NCBI GenBank assembly: GCA_038396585.1
Contig: CP121691.1
Coordinates: 3,658,001-3,722,000 of the forward strand
Length of the DNA: 64,000 nt
Origin: Vallitaleaceae bacterium 9-2
Lineage (GTDB): Bacteria > Bacillota > Clostridia > Lachnospirales > Vallitaleaceae
Direction of reading: 5' to 3'
Below the pieces are notes generated by a model, which saw nothing but the letters and a program-made list of their open reading frames with translations, was not told where the DNA came from and did no database searches. This document shows, one piece after another, positions 1 through 8,591 of this stretch. The stretch's first letter is position 1. The number at the start of each line of letters is the position of its first letter. Position numbers and translations under genes: made by a program.

Positions 1-130
1 CAAAATATTCTTCTACTGAAAATGTTGGATAACCATGGCGCTCCAACATCATATTTACTGCTTTTCTAATACCTCCGATTGAATCCATTAATGTGCCGTC
101 AAGGTCAAAAATAATTAATTGATACTTCAT
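1..130 (-). CDS. HAD-superfamily hydrolase (phosphoglycolate phosphatase-like), 5' part only
   Basis: The first 43 codons of a gene that runs out of the window at base 1. The protein starts MKYQLIIFDLDGTLMDS. DLDGT is HAD motif I, in which the first Asp is the nucleophile and the second the general acid/base. The following Ser and helical segment resemble PGP/beta-phosphoglucomutase-type members, which dephosphorylate small phosphorylated metabolites. The ATG at 128-130 is preceded by a GGAAGG ribosome site. Only motif I is visible, so the substrate is unknown. Confidence 0.8.
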   Translation of the reverse strand, partial: MKYQLIIFDLDGTLMDSIGGIRKAVNMMLERHGYPTFSVEEYF

Positions 131-293
131 CGCTGTCACTTCCTTCCAAAAGTCACTCCACTCATGCCAATGATTAAAGCCTCTATTTTCGTAAAATTTC
201 ACTTTGACACTTCAATCATCCCTATCATTGTATCAAATGTATATCAACCTGACTAGCCTTCTAATTCATTCCTAATATTTTATTGCCCTTGCA

Positions 294-989
294 TCATAGT
301 TTACGTCGTAAGATAACCATAAGCCACACAAGATGAACAACAAATGCCATGACTACATCAACAATATTATCTGGATAGCGTATGACCCGAATCACCCAGT
401 AAAAAGGAATGACTCCTGCCAAAGTACTTAACCAAGGTTTCCCAAAAAGATCTGCCATAGCAAGCACCATAAATACCCCCATCCCCTTTGAATAGGTCAA
501 CCCCTGTACTTTATCTTTGGCAAAGACAAACAAAAGTGTTCCAATCATTATGCTTTCAAGCCCCATTAATATCATGAGTATCAAAAGGGTTTCTATTCTT
601 AGGGAAAATATATCCAATAACCAATACATTACAAGCGTATATATGGCACTACCTATAACCGGTAGCATTAACCGATGGATCATGTAGCCATTATATCCTA
701 CAGGCGTTATGGAGATTAATTCAAATATTTTTCCATCCTTTTCATCAATCATTAAAAAACCAGCGACCGTTCCAAGCATCATCGGTGACATCAAAAAAAC
801 GCCACCTAAAATATAGGCATAATACAAGGTCACATCAAATCCGTTTCTTTGCCAAAGCCACGGCACCAGATAATGTAAAATCCCCTTAATAAGTAGTCCG
901 GCTAAAAATGGAATGCACATAAATATTATTAAGATCGGATCTCTTCGAATCATTTTCATGTCTGCGTTAAATGCAATCTTATTCACCAT
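294..989 (-). CDS. ABC-2 type exporter permease subunit (second of two)
   Basis: Integral membrane protein of about 231 residues with roughly six hydrophobic segments and no Walker motifs. It is the last gene of a TetR-ATPase-permease-permease cluster and overlaps the upstream permease by 11 bases, so it is translationally coupled. I place the start at the ATG at 989 (MVNKIAF), which has GGAGG five bases upstream. A longer reading from 1019 has no such site. Two-permease ABC-2 exporters of this layout include drug-export systems such as the mycobacterial fluoroquinolone exporter, but the substrate here cannot be read from sequence. No clear terminator follows. Confidence 0.8.
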   Translation of the reverse strand: MVNKIAFNADMKMIRRDPILIIFMCIPFLAGLLIKGILHYLVPWLWQRNGFDVTLYYAYILGGVFLMSPMMLGTVAGFLMIDEKDGKIFELISITPVGYNGYMIHRLMLPVIGSAIYTLVMYWLLDIFSLRIETLLILMILMGLESIMIGTLLFVFAKDKVQGLTYSKGMGVFMVLAMADLFGKPWLSTLAGVIPFYWVIRVIRYPDNIVDVVMAFVVHLVWLMVILRRKL

Positions 990-1677
990 AACTTCCTCCA
1001 AATATTTTCTTATCCACAATATGCAAACACACTATGGTAATTATGGATAGATAAATCAAATGTAATCCCGCCTCTAGCCAATGCATTCCTGTAAATGCAC
1101 CATATACAATGCGAATACCTGCAACACTGGGAAACACACTAAAAACCCAATCAAAAGGTGTCTGAACAAGCAAAAGCAAACAAGGAAGCACTATTAAAAG
1201 CATATATGGAATCATTTTAATAAAATATACATTTAATGACTTACACTTTGCTGCTACAAAAAAACCATAGAGGGTGAATATCAATGCCGAAATTCCTATA
1301 CCCAAAATTAATAAACTCCAACGCACTTCGCCTTGGTATGCCACAAGGGTAATAGCACAGCTTGCCAAAATAGCAAGCATCGCCATCGATATTGCCTTTG
1401 CCATTAAATACTCTTTTGAGCGCAGCGGTGTAACAATGAGAAAATCTAAAATCCCCTGTGTTTTTTCCAACATTACAATACCACCGATAAAGAAAAACCC
1501 TACAATTGAAGGGTCAAAGAAAATAACAATCGGTACCACCACAATACGCATATGTTCCGGCAATTGATGAACAATCAGCATATATATAATCGTTAGCAAA
1601 ATGTAGACCAGATAAAATCCTTGTTTCAACTGAAACGTTACATCGGCTTTTATGGCATTAAGCATTCGTATGTTCAT
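979..1677 (-). CDS. ABC-2 type exporter permease subunit (first of two)
   Basis: Hydrophobic 232-residue protein with about six membrane segments and a short polar N-terminus. It overlaps the ATPase gene upstream by 4 bases and the second permease downstream, so the three are surely co-translated. With its partner it should form the membrane channel of a heterodimeric ABC-2 exporter driven by the ATPase at 1674-2528. The substrate is unknown. The adjacent TetR regulator suggests that a small amphipathic or toxic molecule induces it. Confidence 0.8.
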   Translation of the reverse strand: MNIRMLNAIKADVTFQLKQGFYLVYILLTIIYMLIVHQLPEHMRIVVVPIVIFFDPSIVGFFFIGGIVMLEKTQGILDFLIVTPLRSKEYLMAKAISMAMLAILASCAITLVAYQGEVRWSLLILGIGISALIFTLYGFFVAAKCKSLNVYFIKMIPYMLLIVLPCLLLLVQTPFDWVFSVFPSVAGIRIVYGAFTGMHWLEAGLHLIYLSIITIVCLHIVDKKIFGGSYGE

Positions 1678-2528
1678 GCTAATTCCCTCCCTGTCAATTT
1701 AATAAAGACATCTTCAAGCGTTGCCTCCTGACTGTGTATACGCTTGATCTTATGTTCACGCATGATTTGAAAAAATTGTTCATTCTTTTGGATTGTTTTC
1801 ATCGGAAACGCTTCCCTACATTCTTGACCGTGGCTATAATAATCTAATTGAACCACTTGCGTCCCATGTTCAACCATCAACTCACTCGGTTTTTCAATAA
1901 CCGGAATCTGTCCATCCACAATAAAGGCGACACGGTCACATAACTGTTCTGCAACCGTCATGTTATGGGTTGTCAAAAAAATCGTCTTGCCTTGTTGCTT
2001 AAGCTCCATAATCATATCCTTAATAATTTTTGCATTCACCGGATCCAATCCAGATGTCGGTTCATCAAAAAATAGAAGCTTAGGATCATGCATTATGGCT
2101 CTAATAAAATTCAAACGTATCTTCATTCCTTTTGAATATCCTTCTACCTTTTTATCTTTATCCGCTTGTAACCCTACACGTCGCATGAGTTCGTGAATAT
2201 CTTGACTTTGGTTTTGATAATACGACTGGATTAATTCAAGATTTTCCATTGCCGTTAATTTGACATACAGATTAGGAAAATCAAAAGCAACCCCTATATT
2301 TTCAAAAAAATCTTGCTTCCATAGCTTACGTTCTTTTCCCATAATCTGGACGCTTCCATCATACCCATGTAATAGACCGATTAAGATTCTCTGGGTTGTG
2401 GTCTTGCCTGCCCCACTTGGTCCTAAAAAGCCAAAAATCTCACCTTGGTCAATAGAAAAATCAATCTTTTGTACTGCACGCTTCCCTGATTTTTGATAAA
2501 CATACTCTAAATTTTTTACTTGAATCAT
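1674..2528 (-). CDS. ABC exporter ATP-binding protein
   Basis: Cytoplasmic ATPase of about 284 residues that powers the two neighbouring permeases. Visible motifs in order are Walker A GPSGAGKTT (about residue 38), an ABC signature in the degenerate form YSKGMKIR, Walker B LLFFDEPTSGLDP, and the switch His in TTHNM. The start is the ATG at 2528 (MIQVKNLEY), which sits behind a GGAGGA site; a start at 2552 would read through that site. It is the first gene of the exporter operon after the TetR gene, and two inverted repeats lie just upstream. Confidence 0.9.
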   Translation of the reverse strand: MIQVKNLEYVYQKSGKRAVQKIDFSIDQGEIFGFLGPSGAGKTTTQRILIGLLHGYDGSVQIMGKERKLWKQDFFENIGVAFDFPNLYVKLTAMENLELIQSYYQNQSQDIHELMRRVGLQADKDKKVEGYSKGMKIRLNFIRAIMHDPKLLFFDEPTSGLDPVNAKIIKDMIMELKQQGKTIFLTTHNMTVAEQLCDRVAFIVDGQIPVIEKPSELMVEHGTQVVQLDYYSHGQECREAFPMKTIQKNEQFFQIMREHKIKRIHSQEATLEDVFIKLTGRELA

Positions 2529-2543
2529 ATAAACTCCTCCTTT

Positions 2544-2557
2544 AACGATCACTCGTT
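2544..2557. promoter_or_regulatory. Candidate TetR operator (short inverted repeat)
   Basis: AACGA-TCAC-TCGTT forms a 5+5 inverted repeat directly upstream of the ATPase ribosome site. Its sequence resembles operators of TetR-family drug-efflux repressors (ACGATCACTCGT-like). Assignment to the adjacent TetR protein is inference from position. Confidence 0.4.
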
Positions 2558-2570
2558 CTTTTTTGGGGTA

Positions 2571-2595
2571 TAAGAATGCCTTATATGCATTCTTA
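2571..2595. promoter_or_regulatory. 9+9 bp perfect inverted repeat between tetR and the ABC operon
   Basis: TAAGAATGC and GCATTCTTA are separated by 7 bases. No T-run follows on the minus strand, so a terminator is less likely than an operator or an mRNA processing hairpin. It lies 6 bases after the TetR stop and 43 bases before the ATPase start. Confidence 0.4.
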
Positions 2596-2600
2596 ATATA

Positions 2601-3212
2601 TTATTTTTGATTAAATTCACCTATGATAGCCATGCTTCCTATCATATGAAACAAAAAATGTTCTGTAACTAAAGTCTTTCGAGTTGCTTCATCTTTGACA
2701 TTTTTCAAGATATACAAAAACCCTTCAATAAACTCAATACCTATCACTTTAGCCATCTCCGGATGTACATGACTGCGTCCAAAAGTATCGACATGACTTG
2801 CAAAATGTTCTGATAAAATACTGAGCAAAAGTTCTCGCGTCTTCTCAAAGCGTGTCCCTTGACTGGCTTCAATCAATAAGACAAATCGGTTCGAAAAAGG
2901 CGGTATATATTTTTCTATAAACTCGCCCAATACACTTCTCCACTGGCGAATATCCGTGGTCTCCCATAGATAATCCGGGCGTTCTATCGCATCATGGTGC
3001 TCAATAAGATAGATAAAATTATTGTATTCCGCTTCAACAAGAGCTTCGAATATGGCTTCCTTGTTTTCAAAATAATTATAAAAGTTCCCAATTGTCGTTC
3101 CTGCGGCTTTAACGATTTGACGTAATGACGCTTGCATAAATCCTTTTTCTAAAAACTCTTGTTCCGCGGCATGCATAAGCGCCATATGCACTTCTTCTTT
3201 TTTAACTTGCAT
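2601..3212 (-). CDS. TetR/AcrR-family transcriptional regulator
   Basis: 203 residues. The N-terminal HTH is typical: an AAEQEFLEKGF-like helix, then SLRQIVKAAGTTIGNFYNYFENKEAIF, matching the TetR pattern in which the recognition helix ends in FYxYFxxKE. The C-terminal two thirds are helical, as expected of a ligand-binding domain, with no recognisable subfamily. It is the first gene before the ABC exporter on the same strand and probably represses its own unit. It has a strong promoter at 3239-3267. The effector is unknown. Confidence 0.88.
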   Translation of the reverse strand: MQVKKEEVHMALMHAAEQEFLEKGFMQASLRQIVKAAGTTIGNFYNYFENKEAIFEALVEAEYNNFIYLIEHHDAIERPDYLWETTDIRQWRSVLGEFIEKYIPPFSNRFVLLIEASQGTRFEKTRELLLSILSEHFASHVDTFGRSHVHPEMAKVIGIEFIEGFLYILKNVKDEATRKTLVTEHFLFHMIGSMAIIGEFNQK

Positions 3213-3238
3213 AAAATATCACCTGTTCTTTTTTGTTA

Positions 3239-3267
3239 ATTATATATTGAAAATCGCCTTAGGTCAA
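3239..3267 (-). promoter_or_regulatory. Sigma-A promoter of the tetR-ABC exporter unit
   Basis: On the minus strand TTGACC (3262-3267) and TATAAT (3239-3244) are separated by exactly 17 bases, 27 bases upstream of the tetR start. Confidence 0.7.
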
Positions 3268-3354
3268 GAGGTTATAATTGCATTCTTCGCCTCAAAAGGT
3301 TACAATATTAGTATAATGTCCCTAAAAATATTTTAATATTCAAAGGAGCCATCT

Positions 3355-3777
3355 ATGAAGTATTATCAAGTAGCTGCCGCTATTTTAGTTCACGACCACC
3401 ATATTCTTTGCATGCAACGACCGCAAGGAAAATATAAATACATGGATTATAAGTACGAATTTCCCGGAGGTAAAGTTGAAGCTGGAGAATCCATAGAAGA
3501 TGCCTTAATGCGAGAATTACGCGAAGAGCTAAACATTGATGTTCCTATTAATGCCTCGCATCACTATATGACTCTCGACTATGCCTATCCTGACTTTTCG
3601 ATTACCCTACACAGCTTTTTAGTCCCTGTTGCCTCGCGCACGTTCGATATGTGCGAGCATATTGATTATCGCTGGTGTCTTCCAAAAGATTTACGATCAC
3701 TAGATTGGGCTCTGGCAGATGATCCGATTATTCATCGCCTGATGAATGATGCCTCACTAGTATCTACTGGAACATAG
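3355..3777 (+). CDS. Nudix hydrolase, MutT/NudG-like (deoxy)nucleoside triphosphate pyrophosphatase
   Basis: 140 residues. The Nudix box GX5EX7REUXEEXGU is nearly complete at residues 39-61 (G39, E45, R53-E54, E57-E58), with Asn60 in place of the second Gly. It is preceded by the usual AAAILVHDHHILCMQR strand, and FPGGK supplies the loop. The family hydrolyses oxidised or modified nucleoside triphosphates to monophosphates; MutT- and NudG-like proteins are about this length. An AAGGAG site precedes the ATG. A TATAAT lies at 3312-3317, but I see no convincing -35 element. The c-di-GMP gene follows after 23 bases. Confidence 0.85.
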   Translation: MKYYQVAAAILVHDHHILCMQRPQGKYKYMDYKYEFPGGKVEAGESIEDALMRELREELNIDVPINASHHYMTLDYAYPDFSITLHSFLVPVASRTFDMCEHIDYRWCLPKDLRSLDWALADDPIIHRLMNDASLVSTGT

Positions 3778-3800
3778 ACGAATAATGAGGAGTGAAGTTT

Positions 3801-5840
3801 ATGCCCGATGTATCAACTAAATCGATATTCAAACTATCAATGATTATCTTTAGTATCGCTTTTTTGTCCTTGATTGTTTTTGCCAGCTTATATACTCAGA
3901 AAAAAGTAAATACTTCTTTTTTAACTGATGAAGAGCGGGAGTGGCTAGATTCACATGAAGGTCAAATTAAGATTGGCTATACAACGGACTATCCACCTAT
4001 TGAATTTCTTGAAAATGGTCAATATGTGGGTATTTCTGCCGATTACTTTCACTTGCTGGAAAAAAAATTAGATATAACCATCGATATGGTGGAATTCGAG
4101 CATTGGGATGAGCTGATTGCTCAGGCTAAACGTCGAGAAATAACCGGTATTACTGCAGCAACAAAAACCAAGGAACGAAGTGCATATCTTGATTTTACTG
4201 TCCCTTATATCATGAATCCAAATGTCATTATTACACGTCAGAATTTTTCCGAGCAATTGACTTTTGACAAATTGGCGGATTCGACGATTGAGCTCCTTGT
4301 GGTAAAAGATTATGCCATTACAGAATATTTAAAGCGAGATTATCCAAATATAAATTATGTTGAAGTCCTTAGTGCCAACGAAGGATTAAGGAAGGTTTCT
4401 CTAGGTGAGGCGGATGCCATCATCATCGAGATTATGAGTGCTTCTGCCAGTATTACGGAAGATAGTCTTTCCAACCTTGTCGTTAATGCCGAGACACCTT
4501 TTGAATCTAACTTATCTATTGCAACCCGAAACGACTGGCCTATATTAAGTGACATCTTTGGTAAAGGGCTTGCACAAATCACCGAAAGTGAACGCCAAAG
4601 CATACGATCCAAGTGGGTTTTATTTGAAGAAAAAAGTATCTTTGAGACGCCTTACTTTGGAATCACATTGACGTTTATTCTTCTATTGCTCGTTTTTGTG
4701 CTTATCACAGTTATCATGTGGAATTATACGCTCAAAAAAGCTGTCAACGATAAAACCCTGACTCTTGAAAATTATAAAAACCAACTCCTTAAAGAAATTG
4801 AAGAACGTAAGAAAACAGAGGAAATTATTAAGTATAGATCTTATCACGATGAATTAACCGGATTATATAATCGTGCTTATTTTAGCGAACAATTTTTGCA
4901 TCTTAATCAAGCCGAACATCTTCCGTTATCCATCATTGTTGCAGATTTGAATGGCTTAAAAATAACAAATGATACATTTGGTCATCAAACCGGTGATCAA
5001 ATCATCATACAAATTGCCCGTATTCTTGAGTCTGTTTTTCAAGACGATGGTATTATTGCTCGCATCGGCGGTGATGAATTTGTAATTTTACTCCCCAATA
5101 CCCCTAAAAGTCTTGCCGACAATTTTTGTCAACAAGTCAAGCAAGCCTGTGCCCTTGCTCCAAAAACTCCAATCCAGCCTTCTGTTGCTCTTGGATATGA
5201 AACCAAAAATGATATGACAAGCGATATCAATATGATTTTTAAGCAAGCCGAAGATAAAATGTATGAAGATAAACTTGGCGAACAAGGACATATCAGTACC
5301 ACAATCTTAGAGTCTCTTGAAGGATTGTTGCGCAAAACCACAAATGAATCGTCTGAGCATAGTCAGCGCCTTCGCAACCTAGCTTTAAAGCTAGGCAGGC
5401 AGTTATCGCTTTCAAAGCAGGATTTGAATGCTTTGTCTTTGCTTGCGGATTTACACGATATAGGTAAGCTGGCTCTCTCTGAAGAGCTATTGCAAAAAGA
5501 AGCTCCCCTGACTTTGGACGAATGGGAACGAATTAAGAAGCACTCGGAGTTAGGTTATAAGATAGCAACATCCCTGCCTGAACTTTCTCAGATAGCTACC
5601 GGAATATTAAACCATCACGAGCGTTGGGATGGCGCTGGTTATCCTCAAGGCTTGGCCAAGGAAGACATTCCCTTATTGGCTAGAATTATTGCCCTTGTTG
5701 ATGCCTATGATGTCATGACAATGGGACGACCTTATAAGACACCACTCAGTAAATCGGATGCTATTAAAGAACTAAAAAAATGTGCCGGAACACAATTTGA
5801 TCCGGCACTGGTTAAGCTTTTTATTAATGAAGTTTTATAG
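3801..5840 (+). CDS. Solute-binding sensor with GGDEF and HD-GYP domains (c-di-GMP turnover)
   Basis: About 679 residues. Order: N-terminal membrane segment (about 10-32); extracytoplasmic SBP_bac_3/BvgS-like domain (about 50-275, typical IGYTTDYPPIEF opening); second membrane segment (about 285-307); linker helix; GGDEF domain with intact RIGGDEF (about 421); HD-GYP domain with HDIGK (about 551) and HHERWDGAGYP (about 612). Both catalytic motifs look complete, so it may make and degrade c-di-GMP in response to a bound amino acid or similar solute. No RxxD inhibitory site is visible five residues before GGDEF. The ATG at 3801 is preferred over the GTG at 3792 because GAGGAG lies 8 bases before the ATG. 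Confidence 0.9.
   Translation: MPDVSTKSIFKLSMIIFSIAFLSLIVFASLYTQKKVNTSFLTDEEREWLDSHEGQIKIGYTTDYPPIEFLENGQYVGISADYFHLLEKKLDITIDMVEFEHWDELIAQAKRREITGITAATKTKERSAYLDFTVPYIMNPNVIITRQNFSEQLTFDKLADSTIELLVVKDYAITEYLKRDYPNINYVEVLSANEGLRKVSLGEADAIIIEIMSASASITEDSLSNLVVNAETPFESNLSIATRNDWPILSDIFGKGLAQITESERQSIRSKWVLFEEKSIFETPYFGITLTFILLLLVFVLITVIMWNYTLKKAVNDKTLTLENYKNQLLKEIEERKKTEEIIKYRSYHDELTGLYNRAYFSEQFLHLNQAEHLPLSIIVADLNGLKITNDTFGHQTGDQIIIQIARILESVFQDDGIIARIGGDEFVILLPNTPKSLADNFCQQVKQACALAPKTPIQPSVALGYETKNDMTSDINMIFKQAEDKMYEDKLGEQGHISTTILESLEGLLRKTTNESSEHSQRLRNLALKLGRQLSLSKQDLNALSLLADLHDIGKLALSEELLQKEAPLTLDEWERIKKHSELGYKIATSLPELSQIATGILNHHERWDGAGYPQGLAKEDIPLLARIIALVDAYDVMTMGRPYKTPLSKSDAIKELKKCAGTQFDPALVKLFINEVL
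5782..5808 (-). terminator. Terminator of the GH88/ABC operon, embedded antisense in the HD-GYP gene
   Basis: GTGCCGGA (5782-5789) pairs with TCCGGCAC (5801-5808). Read on the minus strand, the hairpin is followed by A and seven Ts (5774-5780). It lies 65 bases after the GH88 stop and inside the last codons of the opposing gene, at its conserved GTQFDP segment. Confidence 0.7.
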
Positions 5841-5872
5841 CCAAGTAAAACAGCAACACTCTATGGCATGAA

Positions 5873-6985
5873 TTAAAATATACGTTTGTCATATCCCACC
5901 AGTTTGCTTATTGCTTCTGCAAAATAGTAGTCTCCATATATTATAGGAACATTGATATCACGCCCAGCAGGAAAGGCAACCGTGCCTTCGTTAATTAATC
6001 CTTCATCTTGCGTGTCCCAGTTCCCATAATTGACATATAGTGATTTTAGGATTTTCTTAGCCACGTCCAGGTATTTTTCTTTTTCCTGTCCGTCAAGATA
6101 ATAGCTTAATTCGATTAATCCGCTAGCTGCACAAGCTCCAGCTGAACTGTCTTTTGCATATAAGGTATCTTTTGGTGCTCGAAAATCCCAGACTGGCACG
6201 CCATCTTCTGGCAAGTGGGCAATGAAAAAATCCGCTACCTGTTTGCATTTTTCAAGATATATTTCCTCTTTTGTGTATCCATAACCCATGGCTAATCCAT
6301 AGATTGCCCACGCTGCCCCTCTTGACCATGCAGATTCTTTTGAATATCCTTGTCCTCCAAGGGCGTCCACTCTTTCCCCGATTTCAGGATCAAAACACAC
6401 AATATGATATACGGAGCCATCTTCACGAATAAACTCGTTGATGACTGTTTCTGTGTGGGCTTTGGCAATATGTTTATACATAGGATCTTGGCGTACTTGG
6501 GATGCCCAGTATAATAGCGGCAAATTCATCATGCAGTCAATAATAACCCAGCCTTGGCTATTGGCAAAGACCTCATCTGACCATGCCCGTATAAAATTTC
6601 CTTTAATATTAAAACGTCCCGCCAAAGTACTTGCTGCCTTAAGTCCACGAATCTTTGACTTTTCATTTCCTGTCAAATTATAGTTTGCCACTGCAGACAG
6701 TCCCCACATGAACCCTACATCATGATGTAGATTCACAAATCCATCAAGCTCTGCATCTAATTTATCTTCACATTCTCTTGCATATTCAAGAAGTTGAGCG
6801 TCACCGTTGTGTCTATAGACCAACCATAAAAGTCCCGGCCAAAATCCAGCCGTCCACCAGCCTGGTGTTTGATCATCATATTTGCCATCGTAGGCTACAT
6901 GAGGAAAACCGGCTTTTATTCTGTCGCTCGTTGTTGTTACTTTATTCATAATATCTTGCCAGGCTTGTTCGTAAAATTCAGGCAT
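5873..6985 (-). CDS. ugl: Unsaturated glucuronyl hydrolase, GH88 (cytoplasmic)
   Basis: 370 residues without a signal peptide. GH88 enzymes hydrate the C4-C5 double bond of unsaturated uronyl residues left by polysaccharide lyases, releasing the sugar from glycosaminoglycan, xanthan or gellan fragments. The two acidic residues equivalent to the Bacillus UGL catalytic pair (Asp88/Asp149) are seen as Asp89 in HHDVGFMW and Asp150 in IIDCMMNLPLLYWA. Aromatic PGWWTAGFWPGLLW is the usual (alpha/alpha)6-barrel opening. It is the last gene of the operon, 13 bases after the solute-binding protein, with a GGAGG ribosome site. GH105 is the main alternative, but the double-Asp spacing fits GH88. Confidence 0.88.
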   Translation of the reverse strand: MPEFYEQAWQDIMNKVTTTSDRIKAGFPHVAYDGKYDDQTPGWWTAGFWPGLLWLVYRHNGDAQLLEYARECEDKLDAELDGFVNLHHDVGFMWGLSAVANYNLTGNEKSKIRGLKAASTLAGRFNIKGNFIRAWSDEVFANSQGWVIIDCMMNLPLLYWASQVRQDPMYKHIAKAHTETVINEFIREDGSVYHIVCFDPEIGERVDALGGQGYSKESAWSRGAAWAIYGLAMGYGYTKEEIYLEKCKQVADFFIAHLPEDGVPVWDFRAPKDTLYAKDSSAGACAASGLIELSYYLDGQEKEKYLDVAKKILKSLYVNYGNWDTQDEGLINEGTVAFPAGRDINVPIIYGDYYFAEAISKLVGYDKRIF

Positions 6986-6998
6986 CGTTTAGTTCCTC

Positions 6999-8555
6999 CT
7001 AATTATTTTGGTATCGCTCATATGCTGCTTGTTTGATTTGCATCATTTCAACTGCACCTAATTCTTCAAGTTTTTTCATGTAATCATCAAATGTATCTTC
7101 AACAGAAACTGCATCTAAAATCCATTTTTGTGACATTTCTTCAACATATGCTTTTACTTGTGGCTCAATCTTAGCAATTCGCTTTTGTTCTTCGTCCGTA
7201 TAGTTTAAGGCCGGAAGCAAGTCTATGAAATAATCATTGTCAATATACATCTGTGCACCTTCTAATGCCAGTTCATTCATCCACTGCTTTTCATATTCAA
7301 AGTCTTGATGGAATCCGATCATTGTTTGGGCACCGATTAAACGCATGTTTTCTAAGACAGATTTTCCTTCAGATAATGTTTTTTCATTAAATATTGCTTT
7401 GCCATCGACCATATCATAAGTTTGGCCTTCAATTCCATAATTCATTAACCGGCGTCCTTCTTCTGTAAACCAATAGTTCATGAATTTTATTGTTTCTTCT
7501 GGATGTTCATTATTTATAGAAATTCCCCATCCCATATCTTCAACAGTTTTTCTCGAATACTCAATCCACACATCCCCATTTATGTCTGCAGGAGGTGCCA
7601 TTGGAATCCAGTCCAATCCTTCAATTTGATCTACATATTTATCTTGATAACCTGCTGTACTACCAAACCAATCTAGGGTCATCCCACCGATATTATCATC
7701 AAACATCATATCTCTTGCCGTATTGCCTCTTGTAAAGATTTCCGCATCAATCAGACCTTCTTTATATAGATTACGTAGCCCGATGATACCTTCCTTGTAG
7801 TCCTGTGAATACAGATCATTTTTTACCATACCCTCTTCCACATACTCTACATCGACAAGACCATATATGCCCAATAAGTCATAGATTCCAAGCGTTCTTC
7901 TAGAGAAAAACGGAACTTCATCATTTATGCCATTTCCATTTAAATCGTTGTCTTTAAAAGCTCTCATGACGGTAAGCATGTCCTCATATGTACTTGGCAC
8001 CTCTAAGCCCAGTTGGTCTAGCCAGTCTTTACGAATGTGCCATCCCATGGATGCTTCTCCATCAGGAATAAACGGTATATAATACATTTTTCCATCCGCT
8101 GCCTTCATATGCTTGACGACATCTTGACGTTCCTCTAAAAGGGCCTTTAAATCCGGTGCGTGTTCTTCAATAAGCTCATCCAGTGGAAGGAACAATTTTT
8201 CGTTATATTTTAATACGTTAGCTCTTTTTGTATGAATAATATCTGGAATCTCATCTGCAGCTAACATTAGATTAAACACTTCTTCTGAATTTAAAGGTGT
8301 TGTCGGTGCCGTTCCTTTCAAAACAATATTATTGGCTTCTTCGGCTATTTTCCATACCGGCAAGGAGCTATCAAAAATTGTATAACCATCATCGTCGTGC
8401 ATATGAACCGAAAGCTCGGTTACCTGTGCCTCTTCACCGCTTTGTGTGGACACGGAACTTCCAGCTACATTGTCTTTTGATTCATCCGTTTTGCTACATC
8501 CTACTGTTAGGATAAGTATAAGTGCTAAAATAATTGCAATACTTTTTCTTTCCAT
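6999..8555 (-). CDS. Extracellular solute-binding lipoprotein of a sugar ABC importer (LplA-like)
   Basis: About 518 residues. The N-terminus carries a basic stretch, a hydrophobic core and lipobox LTVGC, so it is a lipid-anchored binding protein. The body is typical of large CUT1 oligosaccharide binders of the LplA/YtcQ type, including DLNGNGINDEVPF, a probable calcium-binding loop. The ATG at 8555 (MERKSIA) is chosen because GGAG lies 7 bases upstream; an ATG at 8576 would put the ribosome site inside the gene. It precedes GH88 and follows both permeases, so it probably delivers uronic-acid oligosaccharides. Confidence 0.88.
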   Translation of the reverse strand: MERKSIAIILALILILTVGCSKTDESKDNVAGSSVSTQSGEEAQVTELSVHMHDDDGYTIFDSSLPVWKIAEEANNIVLKGTAPTTPLNSEEVFNLMLAADEIPDIIHTKRANVLKYNEKLFLPLDELIEEHAPDLKALLEERQDVVKHMKAADGKMYYIPFIPDGEASMGWHIRKDWLDQLGLEVPSTYEDMLTVMRAFKDNDLNGNGINDEVPFFSRRTLGIYDLLGIYGLVDVEYVEEGMVKNDLYSQDYKEGIIGLRNLYKEGLIDAEIFTRGNTARDMMFDDNIGGMTLDWFGSTAGYQDKYVDQIEGLDWIPMAPPADINGDVWIEYSRKTVEDMGWGISINNEHPEETIKFMNYWFTEEGRRLMNYGIEGQTYDMVDGKAIFNEKTLSEGKSVLENMRLIGAQTMIGFHQDFEYEKQWMNELALEGAQMYIDNDYFIDLLPALNYTDEEQKRIAKIEPQVKAYVEEMSQKWILDAVSVEDTFDDYMKKLEELGAVEMMQIKQAAYERYQNN

Positions 8556-8591
8556 CTTCATTCTCCTTTTTTTCATCGATTATTATTCATA

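Noticed and set aside
1274-1567. 97-codon open frame on the plus strand
   Set aside because: Lies fully antisense to the ABC permease, with composition typical of a shadow frame and no ribosome site.
3792-3800. GTG start for the c-di-GMP enzyme
   Set aside because: The GTG lies partly inside the GAGGAG site; the ATG nine bases later has ideal spacing.
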